Source: an uncultured Bacteroidota bacterium
GTDB lineage: Bacteria; Bacteroidota; Rhodothermia; Rhodothermales; Salinibacteraceae
Assembly: GCA_913055845.1 (NCBI GenBank)
Contig: CAJXKO010000012.1
Coordinates: 1-44,974, forward strand
DNA: 44,974 nt
Direction of reading: 5' to 3'
In this document: positions 1-7,583 of the stretch, one piece after another
How positions within the stretch are numbered: the stretch's first letter is position 1
Layout: the number at the start of each line of letters is the position of its first letter
Made by a program: the position numbers and the translations under genes
The notes under the pieces: model-generated
What the model was told of the DNA's origin: nothing
Databases searched by the model: none
Seen by the model: the letters and a program-made list of their open reading frames with translations, nothing else

Positions 1-74
1 GTGGGTGTAGCTCAGTTGGTTAGAGCGCCAGGTTGTGGTCCTGGAGGCCGTGGGTTCAAATCCCACCACTCACC
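1..74 (+). tRNA. tRNA-His (GTG)
   Basis: A full cloverleaf is visible: acceptor strands 1-7 and 67-73 pair over seven bases, the T arm is 50-66, and the anticodon loop carries GTG. Histidine tRNAs carry an extra G at position -1. By standard numbering that base would lie just left of the window, so the gene is probably clipped by one base. CCA is not encoded as such (CCC follows). GTG-anticodon tRNA-His is one of the four classical queuosine substrates, which matters because of the convergent gene nearby. It is probably co-transcribed with tRNA-Glu 38 bases downstream. Confidence 0.95.
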
Positions 75-112
75 CCGTCGTTTGGCCCTCGGGGCAGGCG
101 TTGACATTTTGT

Positions 113-190
113 GCCGCGTTCGTCTAGCCTGGTCTAGGACGCCGGCCTTTCACGCCGGTAACACGGGTTCGAATCCCGTACGCGGTACCA
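113..190 (+). tRNA. tRNA-Glu (TTC)
   Basis: The cloverleaf has acceptor strands 113-119 and 180-186, anticodon TTC in the loop between GCCGGC and GCCGG, and a T arm with GGTTCGAAT. The 3' CCA is encoded (188-190), unlike the other tRNAs in this window. The first acceptor pair is G-T. It lies in tandem after tRNA-His and ahead of a hairpin terminator. Confidence 0.95.
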
Positions 191-202
191 TTTTCCTTGT
201 CC

Positions 203-233
203 AAAGGCTCCGGGAGGACGTCCGGGGCCTTTT
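203..233 (+). terminator. Intrinsic terminator after tRNA-Glu
   Basis: The strand AAAGGCTCCGG (203-213) pairs with CCGGGGCCTTT (222-232), with one T-G wobble, and the stem runs straight into a T-rich tail. It lies between the tRNA pair and the convergent glycosyltransferase gene. It probably ends the tRNA transcript and may also act on the other strand. Confidence 0.75.
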
Positions 234-251
234 CTATTGGGGGATGGCGGT

Positions 252-1403
252 CTATGCCGGAATCCGATTCCCCTCCACGACCGCTTTGAACAGGGCGTCG
301 TAGTCGGCCGCGTGGGAGCGCCAGTCCAGGACCGCCGGCATCTCGCGAAGTGTATCCGGCGGTAGGGGGCGCTCCTCACGCTCCAGGATGGTCCGCAGTA
401 CTTCGAAGAGGTGATCTTCGTCATCGTAGAGCACCGGGGCGTGGAGGAGGGGGCGATGATGTGTCTCCGGAATCAGCTCCGGGTAGCTCAGCCGGTTCGG
501 CAACACCGGATGGCAGCCGCAGTAAATGGCTTCCTGGATGGCAACCCCAAAAAATTCGTGCCGGGCCGTGGACACCACTACGTCCGCTCGGTGCAGGAGG
601 CGACTGTATTCGTCGAAGTCCTCCGCGTAGCCGTAGTGGAGAATCCGCTCGGCGTAGCGCTCGAATGCCTGCTCAAACTCCTCCGGCTGCTCGTAAAAAT
701 GCTTCCCGGCCAGGATGAGCCGGAAAGGGACGCCCGCATCATCGAGCCGGTTCATCATCCGGAAGAAGGCCGACGGATTTTTGTCGTACTCCCAGCGCTG
801 ATTCCAGAGCACAATGGGCGGCGCGGTGCCTCGCGGCGTGCGCTGGGTACGGGTTCCCGCGTACGCGTCATGGGCTTGCAGGTCGATGCCTGGATGCAGC
901 ACTGTACTCTTGTCCCGGATGTCGCGCACGGTGTGCATGTTCGTGAAGTCCGGGAAGCCGCGCAGAAGTTGCGGCAGGGCCTCGGTAAACTCGTCGAAGT
1001 GCGACTGAGAATTGAACACCACCCGGTCGGCTGCGAGGGCGGAGAGGTAGTTTGTGACGGAATAGGCCCGCTCCCGCTCTTTTTCGGGCGGAAGGGGGTA
1101 GGTGAGCCGGTTTTCGTGGAAGTAAAGCACGACGGGCACCTCATCGAGGCAGGGCCGCGACAGCGACAAGACAGCCGGCAGATTGACCATGTCCGTGGCG
1201 ACGAGTAGGTCGGGTTGGAATCCTTCGTCCAACACCGACTGCACCTTTTGGGCGAGTGTCACGCCGCCCCCTTCCATCCGCCACTGCCAGAAGCGTCCCG
1301 GCATGGTTACGAGACGCACGTCGTGCATGGTGTGGGTGGCCAGGCCGTTCAGAAAGCGCCGCCGAGATCCGCTGTGCCAGGGTTCGAGGGCGAGAACGTT
1401 CAT
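252..1403 (-). CDS. tRNA-queuosine alpha-mannosyltransferase-like glycosyltransferase (DUF3524/QTMAN family)
   Basis: This 383-residue protein has the layout of the GTDC1/QTMAN family. The N-terminal DUF3524-type domain (about 1-170) starts LALEPWHSGSRRRFL and contains MPGRFWQWRM (34-43) and YFHENRLTYP (94-103). A GT4-like C-terminal domain has WNQRWEYDKNP (200-210) and HEFFGVAIQEAIYCG (282-296), the usual nucleotide-sugar site. In animals QTMAN transfers mannose from GDP-mannose to queuosine in the anticodon of tRNA-Asp. Bacterial members are assigned by homology, so the sugar and the tRNA are inferred here. No signal peptide is seen, so it is cytosolic. The gene converges on tRNA-His, a queuosine-type tRNA, and tRNA-Asp(GTC) is also in the window. 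The ATG at 1401-1403 fits the family N-terminus. Confidence 0.85.
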   Translation of the reverse strand: MNVLALEPWHSGSRRRFLNGLATHTMHDVRLVTMPGRFWQWRMEGGGVTLAQKVQSVLDEGFQPDLLVATDMVNLPAVLSLSRPCLDEVPVVLYFHENRLTYPLPPEKERERAYSVTNYLSALAADRVVFNSQSHFDEFTEALPQLLRGFPDFTNMHTVRDIRDKSTVLHPGIDLQAHDAYAGTRTQRTPRGTAPPIVLWNQRWEYDKNPSAFFRMMNRLDDAGVPFRLILAGKHFYEQPEEFEQAFERYAERILHYGYAEDFDEYSRLLHRADVVVSTARHEFFGVAIQEAIYCGCHPVLPNRLSYPELIPETHHRPLLHAPVLYDDEDHLFEVLRTILEREERPLPPDTLREMPAVLDWRSHAADYDALFKAVVEGNRIPA

Positions 1404-1442
1404 GGGAACGCGAGGCGGGTTCGAAACGCGGATGAGCAGCGG

Positions 1443-1757
1443 CTATTGACGGTCGAGACGCTCGCGAAGCGCCTCGTCTTCCTTGGAGGTGGCGGGGCGC
1501 ACGATGGCAATAGACCGTTCCTGAAGGGCCTCGCGAAGCACAGGGTCCCGTACCTCGTCCGGCGTAATGAAGGCTTTCTCTCCGGGCTGAAGGCGCAGGC
1601 GGCGCGATGCCATGGAGACCTCCAGGGCATCGGTACCATTGTTGGTGATAAGCATGCCGCGTCGCTCCCGATCGGACATAAGGGTAGGCGCTGTCGTGGT
1701 TAGACTCGTCCAGTGGCCCCCGCGAGCCGGTGTGGAAGAAGAGGCCGCTCTCTTCAT
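1443..1757 (-). CDS. Small protein of unknown function
   Basis: I do not recognise this 104-residue protein. Its middle part (from about residue 36) reads as a compact beta-rich domain, with MLITNNGTDALEVS followed by LRLQPGEKAFITPDEV, then a charged helical C-terminus. The start at 1757 is supported by GGAG five bases upstream. An alternative internal ATG at 1679 would give a 78-residue protein without the Ser/Thr-rich N-terminus. It lies about 40 bases upstream of the queuosine glycosyltransferase gene on the same strand, so the two may share a transcript. No signal peptide or membrane segment is evident. Confidence 0.6.
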   Translation of the reverse strand: MKRAASSSTPARGGHWTSLTTTAPTLMSDRERRGMLITNNGTDALEVSMASRRLRLQPGEKAFITPDEVRDPVLREALQERSIAIVRPATSKEDEALRERLDRQ

Positions 1758-1873
1758 GTTGACTCCACATCCAAAAACATATACACTGTGAGAGACGGTT
1801 GCACAACGACGGCCGCATTTTACCGAAAATCAGTCCTCGATGCCTTTTTGGTCGAGTCGCACGGCCCTGCACC

Positions 1874-2593
1874 ATGCCCACTCTCGATACATTTGTGGAA
1901 CAGACGGCCGGAGCCGTTCGGTGGCTGGGGAAGGGCCTTCTCGATATTGTGTATCCGCCCCGGTGCCTTGGCTGCGGGGCGCGTCCGGAGTCTTCCCACC
2001 TGCCGCTGTGTCCACAGTGTCTGCAGTCGCTGGAGCGTGCCCCCGAGATGGGAGTAGCGGCCCGCCTCGATCGCCTCCCGGTGGGGGCGGGAGTGTTCGA
2101 CGTGGCGCGTGCCCTCTGGGTGTTCGACAAAGGGGGGACCCTCCAGGCGGTACAGCATGCGCTCAAGTACCAGAACCGGCCGCGCTACGGGGTGCCCCTG
2201 GGTCGGCTCATGGGCGAGGCCTTCGCCGATCAGCATCCGCCTCCCGATGGGGTAGTGCCGGTCCCCCTCCACCGAACACGCCGACTGGAGCGCGGCTACA
2301 ACCAGTGCACGACGCTCGCTGAGGGGGCGGCGGAGGTACTGGGCTGTCCCTGTCGCCTCGACTTGTTGGCACGTCCCCATCCAACCCGTTCCCAAACCGG
2401 CCTCTCCCGGGAGGAACGGTGGCAGAACGTGCGCGATGCGTTCCGGGCCGCCCCAGACTGTGCCGGCGGGCGATGGTTGCTGGTCGACGATGTGCTGACG
2501 ACCGGCTCCACCGCCGTGGCCGCGGCGCGTACGCTTACCGACGCTGGGGCCGAGGCGCCGTCCCTCATGACGCTCGGCTTGGCGCGACAGTAG
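1874..2593 (+). CDS. comF: ComF family protein (phosphoribosyltransferase fold)
   Basis: This 239-residue protein begins with a zinc-ribbon-like block carrying Cys31, Cys34, Cys46 and Cys49. A type I phosphoribosyltransferase domain follows, with the PRPP-binding loop VDDVLTTGST at about 204-213. The intermediate block LERGYNQCTTLA and the downstream SQTGLSREER motif are typical of ComF/GntX proteins. ComF proteins act in the cytoplasm during DNA uptake in naturally competent bacteria, but many carriers are not known to be competent and the biochemical role is unsettled. The frame is open further upstream to 1799. I chose ATG 1874 because the family starts just before the Cys motif. No other competence gene is adjacent. 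Confidence 0.88.
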   Translation: MPTLDTFVEQTAGAVRWLGKGLLDIVYPPRCLGCGARPESSHLPLCPQCLQSLERAPEMGVAARLDRLPVGAGVFDVARALWVFDKGGTLQAVQHALKYQNRPRYGVPLGRLMGEAFADQHPPPDGVVPVPLHRTRRLERGYNQCTTLAEGAAEVLGCPCRLDLLARPHPTRSQTGLSREERWQNVRDAFRAAPDCAGGRWLLVDDVLTTGSTAVAAARTLTDAGAEAPSLMTLGLARQ

Positions 2594-2647
2594 TCCGCTT
2601 CGAAGCACGAGCATCCCCGACGCAAGCGGCGCGGGCACTCACCTCCG

Positions 2648-3184
2648 TTACTTCAGCTTGTCGGCGTGTTTTTGTCGCAGCTTGCTTACCTTGGGAGAAA
2701 TGACGGACTGGCAGTAGGGCTGCGACGGATTTCGTTCGTAGTAGTCCTGGTGTTTGGCCTCGGCCTCGTAGAACGTATCAAGCGGTTCGACCTCCGTCAC
2801 GATTGGATCACCAAAGACGCCGTTCGCCTCCAGTTCGTCAATCAGGGCCTCCGCGGTATCCTGTTGTTCGGTCGTGTGGGGGAGGATAATGGAGCGGTAC
2901 TGCGGTCCCACGTCGGCGCCCTCCCGGTCCTTCGTCGTCGGATTGTGGATGGTGAAGAAGATCTCCAGGAGATCGCGGTAGCTGATGATCGCCGGATCGT
3001 AGGTAAGCTGCACCACCTCGGCGTGACCGGTGGTGCCATTACAGACTTGCCGGTAGGAGGGGTTGGGCACGTGCCCGCCTGCGTAGCCGGAGACGATGTC
3101 TGTCACGCCGTCGACTTCTTCGTAGACTGCTTCGAGGCACCAAAAGCAGCCGCCGCCAAGGGTCGCATGTTCCAAGTTTGCCAC
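2648..3184 (-). CDS. msrA: Peptide-methionine (S)-S-oxide reductase MsrA
   Basis: The protein has 178 residues, normal for a stand-alone MsrA. The signature GGGCFWCLEAVYEEV spans 10-24, with catalytic Cys13 in GCFWC. It continues with VSGYAGG and with GHAEVVQLTYDP, the conserved substrate-site region. A further Cys near 158 (QPYCQ) could resolve the disulfide. The enzyme reduces methionine-S-sulfoxide in proteins, coupled to thioredoxin. No msrB is fused or adjacent. The gene converges on comF with a 54-base gap and is divergent from ndk. Confidence 0.96.
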   Translation of the reverse strand: MANLEHATLGGGCFWCLEAVYEEVDGVTDIVSGYAGGHVPNPSYRQVCNGTTGHAEVVQLTYDPAIISYRDLLEIFFTIHNPTTKDREGADVGPQYRSIILPHTTEQQDTAEALIDELEANGVFGDPIVTEVEPLDTFYEAEAKHQDYYERNPSQPYCQSVISPKVSKLRQKHADKLK

Positions 3185-3438
3185 GAGTCGAAAGAGATTG
3201 ATGAAAAAGGACTTGATTGATTCAAACGTACGGTCGAGATGCCTGTTGCTCCCGAGCTCAGGGGAGACACTTGCGTGCCGATCTTGTTACGACGAGCGAC
3301 GGTGTTCGCGTGTGCAGCGACCCCGATTGGTAGGATTCATGAACGCCTAACACCAGGCGGGACGCAAAGCCCCGACGGGTACGTAGAGGAAAAGTCCTTT
3401 GCCATCTCAAATCGTTCCACAAATCACACCGCGCCATC

Positions 3439-3867
3439 ATGGCCATCGAGCGCACTCTTGCAATCCTGAAGCCCGACTGTGTCCGAAAACAGAAAATCGG
3501 CGAGGTGCTCCGTCGCATCCAAGAAGCCGGGTTCGAAATCCAGGCGATGAAGATGCTGACCATGTCGAAGGCCGAGGCTGAAGGGTTCTACGCTGTACAC
3601 GAGGACAAGCCCTTCTTCGACGACCTCACCGACTTTATGTCGAGCGGTCCGTGCGTGCCGGTCGTGCTCGAAAAAGAGAACGCCATTGCGGACTTCCGCG
3701 ACCTCATTGGGGCCACAGATCCGGACGAGGCTGCTGAGGGGACCATCCGGAGCGACTTTGCGGGCTCAATCCAAGAAAACATCGTGCACGGGTCGGACTC
3801 CCCCGCCAACGGCCAAAAAGAAACAGCCTACTTCTTTGCCGAGCACGAAATCGTTGCCAACCAGTAG
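3439..3867 (+). CDS. ndk: Nucleoside diphosphate kinase
   Basis: This 142-residue protein matches the compact bacterial NDK length. It starts [13 protein letters not shown], the nucleotide-binding beta strand with the conserved Lys, and carries NIVHGSDS with phospho-acceptor His117. The enzyme moves the gamma phosphate from ATP to other nucleoside diphosphates through that histidine, keeping NTP and dNTP pools balanced. The next gene (NamZ-like) starts only 12 bases after the stop, so the two are likely co-transcribed. The 254 bases upstream, shared with divergent msrA, hold no gene I can support. Confidence 0.97.
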   Translation: MAIERTLAILKPDCVRKQKIGEVLRRIQEAGFEIQAMKMLTMSKAEAEGFYAVHEDKPFFDDLTDFMSSGPCVPVVLEKENAIADFRDLIGATDPDEAAEGTIRSDFAGSIQENIVHGSDSPANGQKETAYFFAEHEIVANQ

Positions 3868-3879
3868 CGGAGGCCTTTC

Positions 3880-5169
3880 ATGCAGCGTCTCCACGCCCAC
3901 CGTATTTGGATCGAGAGGGGGCTTCTCGTGCTGCTCGGGCTCCTGCTGGGCAGCTGTGCCACCGAGGCCCAGTCGCCCGCATCCTCCGTGCAGACGGGGG
4001 CTGAGGTGCTTGCTCACAACGGGTTTGGAATGCTCGAAGACCAGCGGGTTGGGGTGATCGCCAACCACACATCCCGCGTCGATACCGTCCACCTCGTGGA
4101 TCGCCTGGCGGCTGCGCCAGATGTGCGCGTAGAGGCCATTTTTGCGCCCGAACATGGCTTTCGGGGAACGGCGGGGGCGGGAGAGCCCATCGAAGGAGGG
4201 AGGGACGCGCGCACGGGAGCCCCCGTGCACAGTCTGTACGACGACACGCGGCGTCCCACCGCGGACGAGCTGGAAGGACTCGACGCGCTCGTATTTGACG
4301 TCCAGGCTGTTGGCGCGCGGTTCTACACCTACATCACCACCCTGGGCCTGGCCATGCAGGCCGCCGCCGAAGCTGACCTGCGGTTCGTGGTGCTCGATCG
4401 TCCCAATCCGTTGGGGGGCACCTACAGTTCGGGGTTCGTGCTAGAGCCGGCGCATCAATCGTTTGTCGGGCGCTACCCCATTCCCATTGCCTATGGCCTG
4501 ACGATGGGTGAGCTTGCCCGCTATATCCGTCAGCAGGGCCTACTGGCCGGCGTTGGAGGACTGGACCTGTCGGTCGTGGAAATGGACGGATGGGTCCGCA
4601 ACATGCAGTGGCCGGATACGGGCCGAGAGTGGGTCCCGCCGAGCCCCAACCTCCCCACTTGGGAAACCGCGTTTCTCTACCCCGGTCTGTGCCTCTTTGA
4701 GGGCGTGCGCGTGAGTGAGGGGCGGGGGACCGATCGCCCATTTTTACAGATTGGTGCCCCCTGGTCGCCTGCCGCGGCTCAGCAGGTGGTCGACACGCTC
4801 CGGACGCGCGATCTGTCGGGCATTGCGGTCGATACGGTGGCCTTCACGCCCCGATCGATGCCCCGGGCGGCCCCGTCGCCCCGGTTCGAGGGACAGCGCG
4901 TGCACGGCTTTGAGCTTTCGGTGACGAGCCGAGAGGCCGCCGATCCGATGCGTGTGGGCGTCCACGCCCTGCACGCCATGTATCACCAGTCGCGTGGGCA
5001 GGGAGATACGAACTTCGTGAGCCGGCCGGCGCACTTGACGCGCCTCGCCGGTACCGATCGGCTGCTACGAATGCTCCGGGCGGGCGCCCCACCCGACTCC
5101 ATCGTTGCCAGCTGGCAGGGGGAGGTCGATGCCTACCGGGAGCAGCGCGCGTCTGCGCTGCTATACTGA
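3880..5169 (+). CDS. namZ: NamZ-type exo-beta-N-acetylmuramidase (DUF1343), lipoprotein
   Basis: This 429-residue protein has an N-terminal lipoprotein signal ending in the lipobox LGSC (Cys26). The DUF1343 body follows, with GVIANHTSR, IFAPEHGFRG, SLYDDTRRPT and VLDRPNPLGG in the expected order. NamZ enzymes (characterised in Bacillus subtilis and Tannerella forsythia) remove terminal N-acetylmuramic acid from peptidoglycan fragments during wall recycling. The lipobox suggests membrane anchoring facing the periplasm. The gene follows ndk closely and precedes other wall-related genes. No partner NagZ or MurNAc transporter gene is nearby. Family assignment is firm; the catalytic activity is inferred by homology. 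Confidence 0.88.
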   Translation: MQRLHAHRIWIERGLLVLLGLLLGSCATEAQSPASSVQTGAEVLAHNGFGMLEDQRVGVIANHTSRVDTVHLVDRLAAAPDVRVEAIFAPEHGFRGTAGAGEPIEGGRDARTGAPVHSLYDDTRRPTADELEGLDALVFDVQAVGARFYTYITTLGLAMQAAAEADLRFVVLDRPNPLGGTYSSGFVLEPAHQSFVGRYPIPIAYGLTMGELARYIRQQGLLAGVGGLDLSVVEMDGWVRNMQWPDTGREWVPPSPNLPTWETAFLYPGLCLFEGVRVSEGRGTDRPFLQIGAPWSPAAAQQVVDTLRTRDLSGIAVDTVAFTPRSMPRAAPSPRFEGQRVHGFELSVTSREAADPMRVGVHALHAMYHQSRGQGDTNFVSRPAHLTRLAGTDRLLRMLRAGAPPDSIVASWQGEVDAYREQRASALLY

Positions 5170-5177
5170 GAGGGAAA

Positions 5178-5423
5178 TTATGCGTCCTGGGGGACGTCCT
5201 CGTCGCTGGGAGACCACAGTAGGGCGTAGATGATTTCCGCGTACCCACCTATGATCAGGATCGGAGACACGTACAGAGAAATGAAGCCTTTATAGACGTT
5301 CTCGATGTACATGGCCGTGAACCCCACCGTGATGAGAAGTACCCCGATGAGCAGAAGCACGTAGTTCCACTTCTCGAAGACGAGCGTGCTAGACCGGCCG
5401 CGGCGCTTAGAAGAGTTCGGCAT
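5178..5423 (-). CDS. DUF3098 family small membrane protein
   Basis: This 81-residue protein has a short basic N-terminus, then FEKWNYVLLLIGVLL leading the first membrane segment (about 21-41). A short loop follows, then a second hydrophobic segment (about 50-70) and an acidic tail. The opening FEKxNY followed by two helices matches DUF3098, a Bacteroidota family usually found near cell-division or wall genes and of unknown function. I chose ATG 5421-5423. The frame stays open much further upstream, but that part overlaps dacB and has no family character. Its stop lies eight bases from the stop of the convergent namZ. Confidence 0.75.
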   Translation of the reverse strand: MPNSSKRRGRSSTLVFEKWNYVLLLIGVLLITVGFTAMYIENVYKGFISLYVSPILIIGGYAEIIYALLWSPSDEDVPQDA

Positions 5424-5588
5424 GCGTAGAGCGCAGGCTTCTTGGTGAGGATCAGCACCTTGCTCCGAGGGGCAGCTGCTCGGGTGCCCGCTGGCCACTT
5501 GGTGCGTTCCTGATTGACACCGGAGAAACCAGAGCCCTCTGGGGAAGGTTCCAGCCGCTGCCGTTTCGTGCATCACCGATTTTGCACT

Positions 5589-7025
5589 GTGAACCTCCCC
5601 CGGTACGTCGTTGCGCTTGGTCTCGCCCTGATGATTGGCTCGCTGGCGCCAGGCACTGCCGCCCAGTCCCTGGACCGTCGCATCGAGTCGATGTTGCAGG
5701 AACGCCGCGCCGCCCAGGCCTTCTGGGGGATCAGCGTTTACGACCTTGAGCAGGACAGTCTCTTGTACAGCCGAAATCCCGAGCGGGGTTTTCTCCCAGC
5801 CTCCAACCAGAAGCTGTTCACGACGGCCGCTGCGCTCGATCTGTTGGGACCGACCCACCGGTACGAAACGGCGCTCCGGTTTAACGGCACGACGGCCGAT
5901 TCGGTGATGCAGGGGGATCTTTGGCTTGCAGGCGCGGGGGATCCCACCTTCGGAAGCACCGCGCGTCGCCGCACGGATCCGTTGCGCGACTGGGCCGAGC
6001 GGCTTGCGGAGATGGGGGTGCGTCATATCGAGGGGCGCCTCATTGGCGACGACAACGCTTTTCAGGAGGGGTTCTATCCTGATGGGTGGAATGTGAACTA
6101 CCTGACGAGGGACAAGGGACAGCAGATTGGGGTTCGTGCTTCGGGGCTCAGCTATCGGGACAACTCGGTTCCGGTACGCGTGCAGGCCACCCAGCCGGGC
6201 CAGCCCCCGACCGTGCGCGTTCAGCCGGAGGGGGCCGTGGCATACGAAAACCAGGCCGTCACCAGTCGACGATGGCGCGGGAGCACCCTTCTGATTAACC
6301 GCACGTTTTCCACGAATAAGATCGTGCTCACGGGGTCGGTGGCGCGCTCCTACGAGGGCGTGCGGAACGTGCCTGTGAGCGACCCAACCGCCTTCACACT
6401 GCGCGTCTTCCGGCAGGAGCTCCGTGCGGCGGGAATTGAAGCCGATCTGTCGCTCGTGGACATCGATTCGCTCGACACGGTACCCGAGGCCGGTTCGCCG
6501 CTTTTCGTGAAGTTGTCGCCCCCCCTTTCCGAGATCGTGCGCGTGATCAACAAGCAGAGCGACAACTTCTACGCCGAACAGGTCTTTCGCACGTATGGAT
6601 GGGGTGGTTCTGCGCGCGGCGGAGCACGTCGCACCGAAACGTTTCTACGACGCGCCGGCATCAATTCGCGCATGCTCACCATCAACGATGGCTCTGGGCT
6701 GTCCCGCAAGAACCTAATTACGCCGCGGGCCCTACGGAAATTACTCGTACACATGAGCGAGCATCCAGCCCGCGAGGCATTTGTGTCCTCCCTCCCCCAG
6801 GGAGGGGAGCGCAATACCACCCTCGACACCCGCTTGGCCCGAGTAGACGTGCGAGCAAAGACAGGGTCGCTGGCCTTTGTGCGGGCCCTGAGCGGGTACG
6901 TGGAGCGCCCGGACGGATCGCAGGTCGCGTTCGTGCTCTTTGCCAACAATTACACCGGGCCCTCCTACCAGATCACGCACACGATGGACGACATCGTTCG
7001 GATGATCGCGTCGCCCCCGTCGTGA
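5589..7025 (+). CDS. dacB: D-alanyl-D-alanine carboxypeptidase/endopeptidase (PBP4, DacB family)
   Basis: With a GTG start at 5589 the protein has 478 residues and a clear signal peptide (VNLPRYVVALGLALMIG...AAQ). The three class C penicillin-binding motifs are present: SNQK (catalytic Ser72, Lys75), SDN in NKQSDNFYAE, and KTG near 424. PBP4 enzymes cut the terminal D-Ala or the D-Ala-mDAP cross-link of peptidoglycan in the periplasm. The frame is open to a TTG at 5514, but that extension would bury the signal peptide. The gene precedes mreD by 55 bases, so both may serve cell-wall shape. Confidence 0.93.
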   Translation: MNLPRYVVALGLALMIGSLAPGTAAQSLDRRIESMLQERRAAQAFWGISVYDLEQDSLLYSRNPERGFLPASNQKLFTTAAALDLLGPTHRYETALRFNGTTADSVMQGDLWLAGAGDPTFGSTARRRTDPLRDWAERLAEMGVRHIEGRLIGDDNAFQEGFYPDGWNVNYLTRDKGQQIGVRASGLSYRDNSVPVRVQATQPGQPPTVRVQPEGAVAYENQAVTSRRWRGSTLLINRTFSTNKIVLTGSVARSYEGVRNVPVSDPTAFTLRVFRQELRAAGIEADLSLVDIDSLDTVPEAGSPLFVKLSPPLSEIVRVINKQSDNFYAEQVFRTYGWGGSARGGARRTETFLRRAGINSRMLTINDGSGLSRKNLITPRALRKLLVHMSEHPAREAFVSSLPQGGERNTTLDTRLARVDVRAKTGSLAFVRALSGYVERPDGSQVAFVLFANNYTGPSYQITHTMDDIVRMIASPPS

Positions 7026-7080
7026 GCACCCACGCATCCGACCCGGACGCCACGCTCTTGCTCCGCAGCACCCTCCTCGC

Positions 7081-7551
7081 ATGTCGCGTTCTGTCCGCCG
7101 CCTGCTTGCCGCTGTCGCCGTCTTTGCGGCACAGTGGCTCATCGTGGGGCGCCTGCGCATCTACGGGGCCTATCCGGACGCTGCGCTGCTCTTCTTGGGG
7201 TGGTACGCCCTACGGGAGGGCCGCCGCCGCGGCACCGTGGTCGGGGCCGGTCTCGGCCTCGCCATGGACGTGGCCTACGGCACCTGGGGCATCCACATGT
7301 TCGTAAAAACCTTAATCGGCTTCTTGATTGGGCGCTTTGCGGTTGAGGAGCACACCCCCCTCATCATCCGGCCTCGGCAGGCGTTTTTGGGAAGCTTGGT
7401 GGTGGCGCTTCTCCACAATGGGCTCCTCGTGGCGTTCATCGCGCTCCAGACCCAGGCCACGACGAATTTTCTACTCTACGGGCTGTGGCTCGGGTCGGCG
7501 TTCTACACGGCAATCGTCGGTGGTATCGGGGCCTTGTTTGCGCAGCAATGA
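7081..7551 (+). CDS. mreD: Rod shape-determining protein MreD
   Basis: This 156-residue hydrophobic protein has about five membrane segments. Its motifs match MreD: RIYGAYPDAALLFLGWYALREG, then a GLAMDVAYGTWGIHMFVKT-type block and a C-terminal helix pair. MreD belongs to the inner-membrane elongasome with MreB, MreC, PBP2 and RodA. mreB and mreC are not beside it here, which is unusual because these genes commonly form one operon. It follows dacB and converges on dapA with 32 bases between stops. That gap contains short G/C-rich inverted segments that could end transcription. Confidence 0.82.
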   Translation: MSRSVRRLLAAVAVFAAQWLIVGRLRIYGAYPDAALLFLGWYALREGRRRGTVVGAGLGLAMDVAYGTWGIHMFVKTLIGFLIGRFAVEEHTPLIIRPRQAFLGSLVVALLHNGLLVAFIALQTQATTNFLLYGLWLGSAFYTAIVGGIGALFAQQ

Positions 7552-7583
7552 TTGGGGGAGGCCCCTCCCGCCAGGGGACCGCG

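Noticed and set aside
1141-2166. Minus-strand open frame spanning the small unknown gene and part of comF
   Set aside because: It crosses three unrelated units, is Arg/Pro/Ser-rich and lacks any domain.
3239-3469. Small open frame before ndk
   Set aside because: It overlaps the ndk start in another frame, has no family match that I can see and no convincing start signal.
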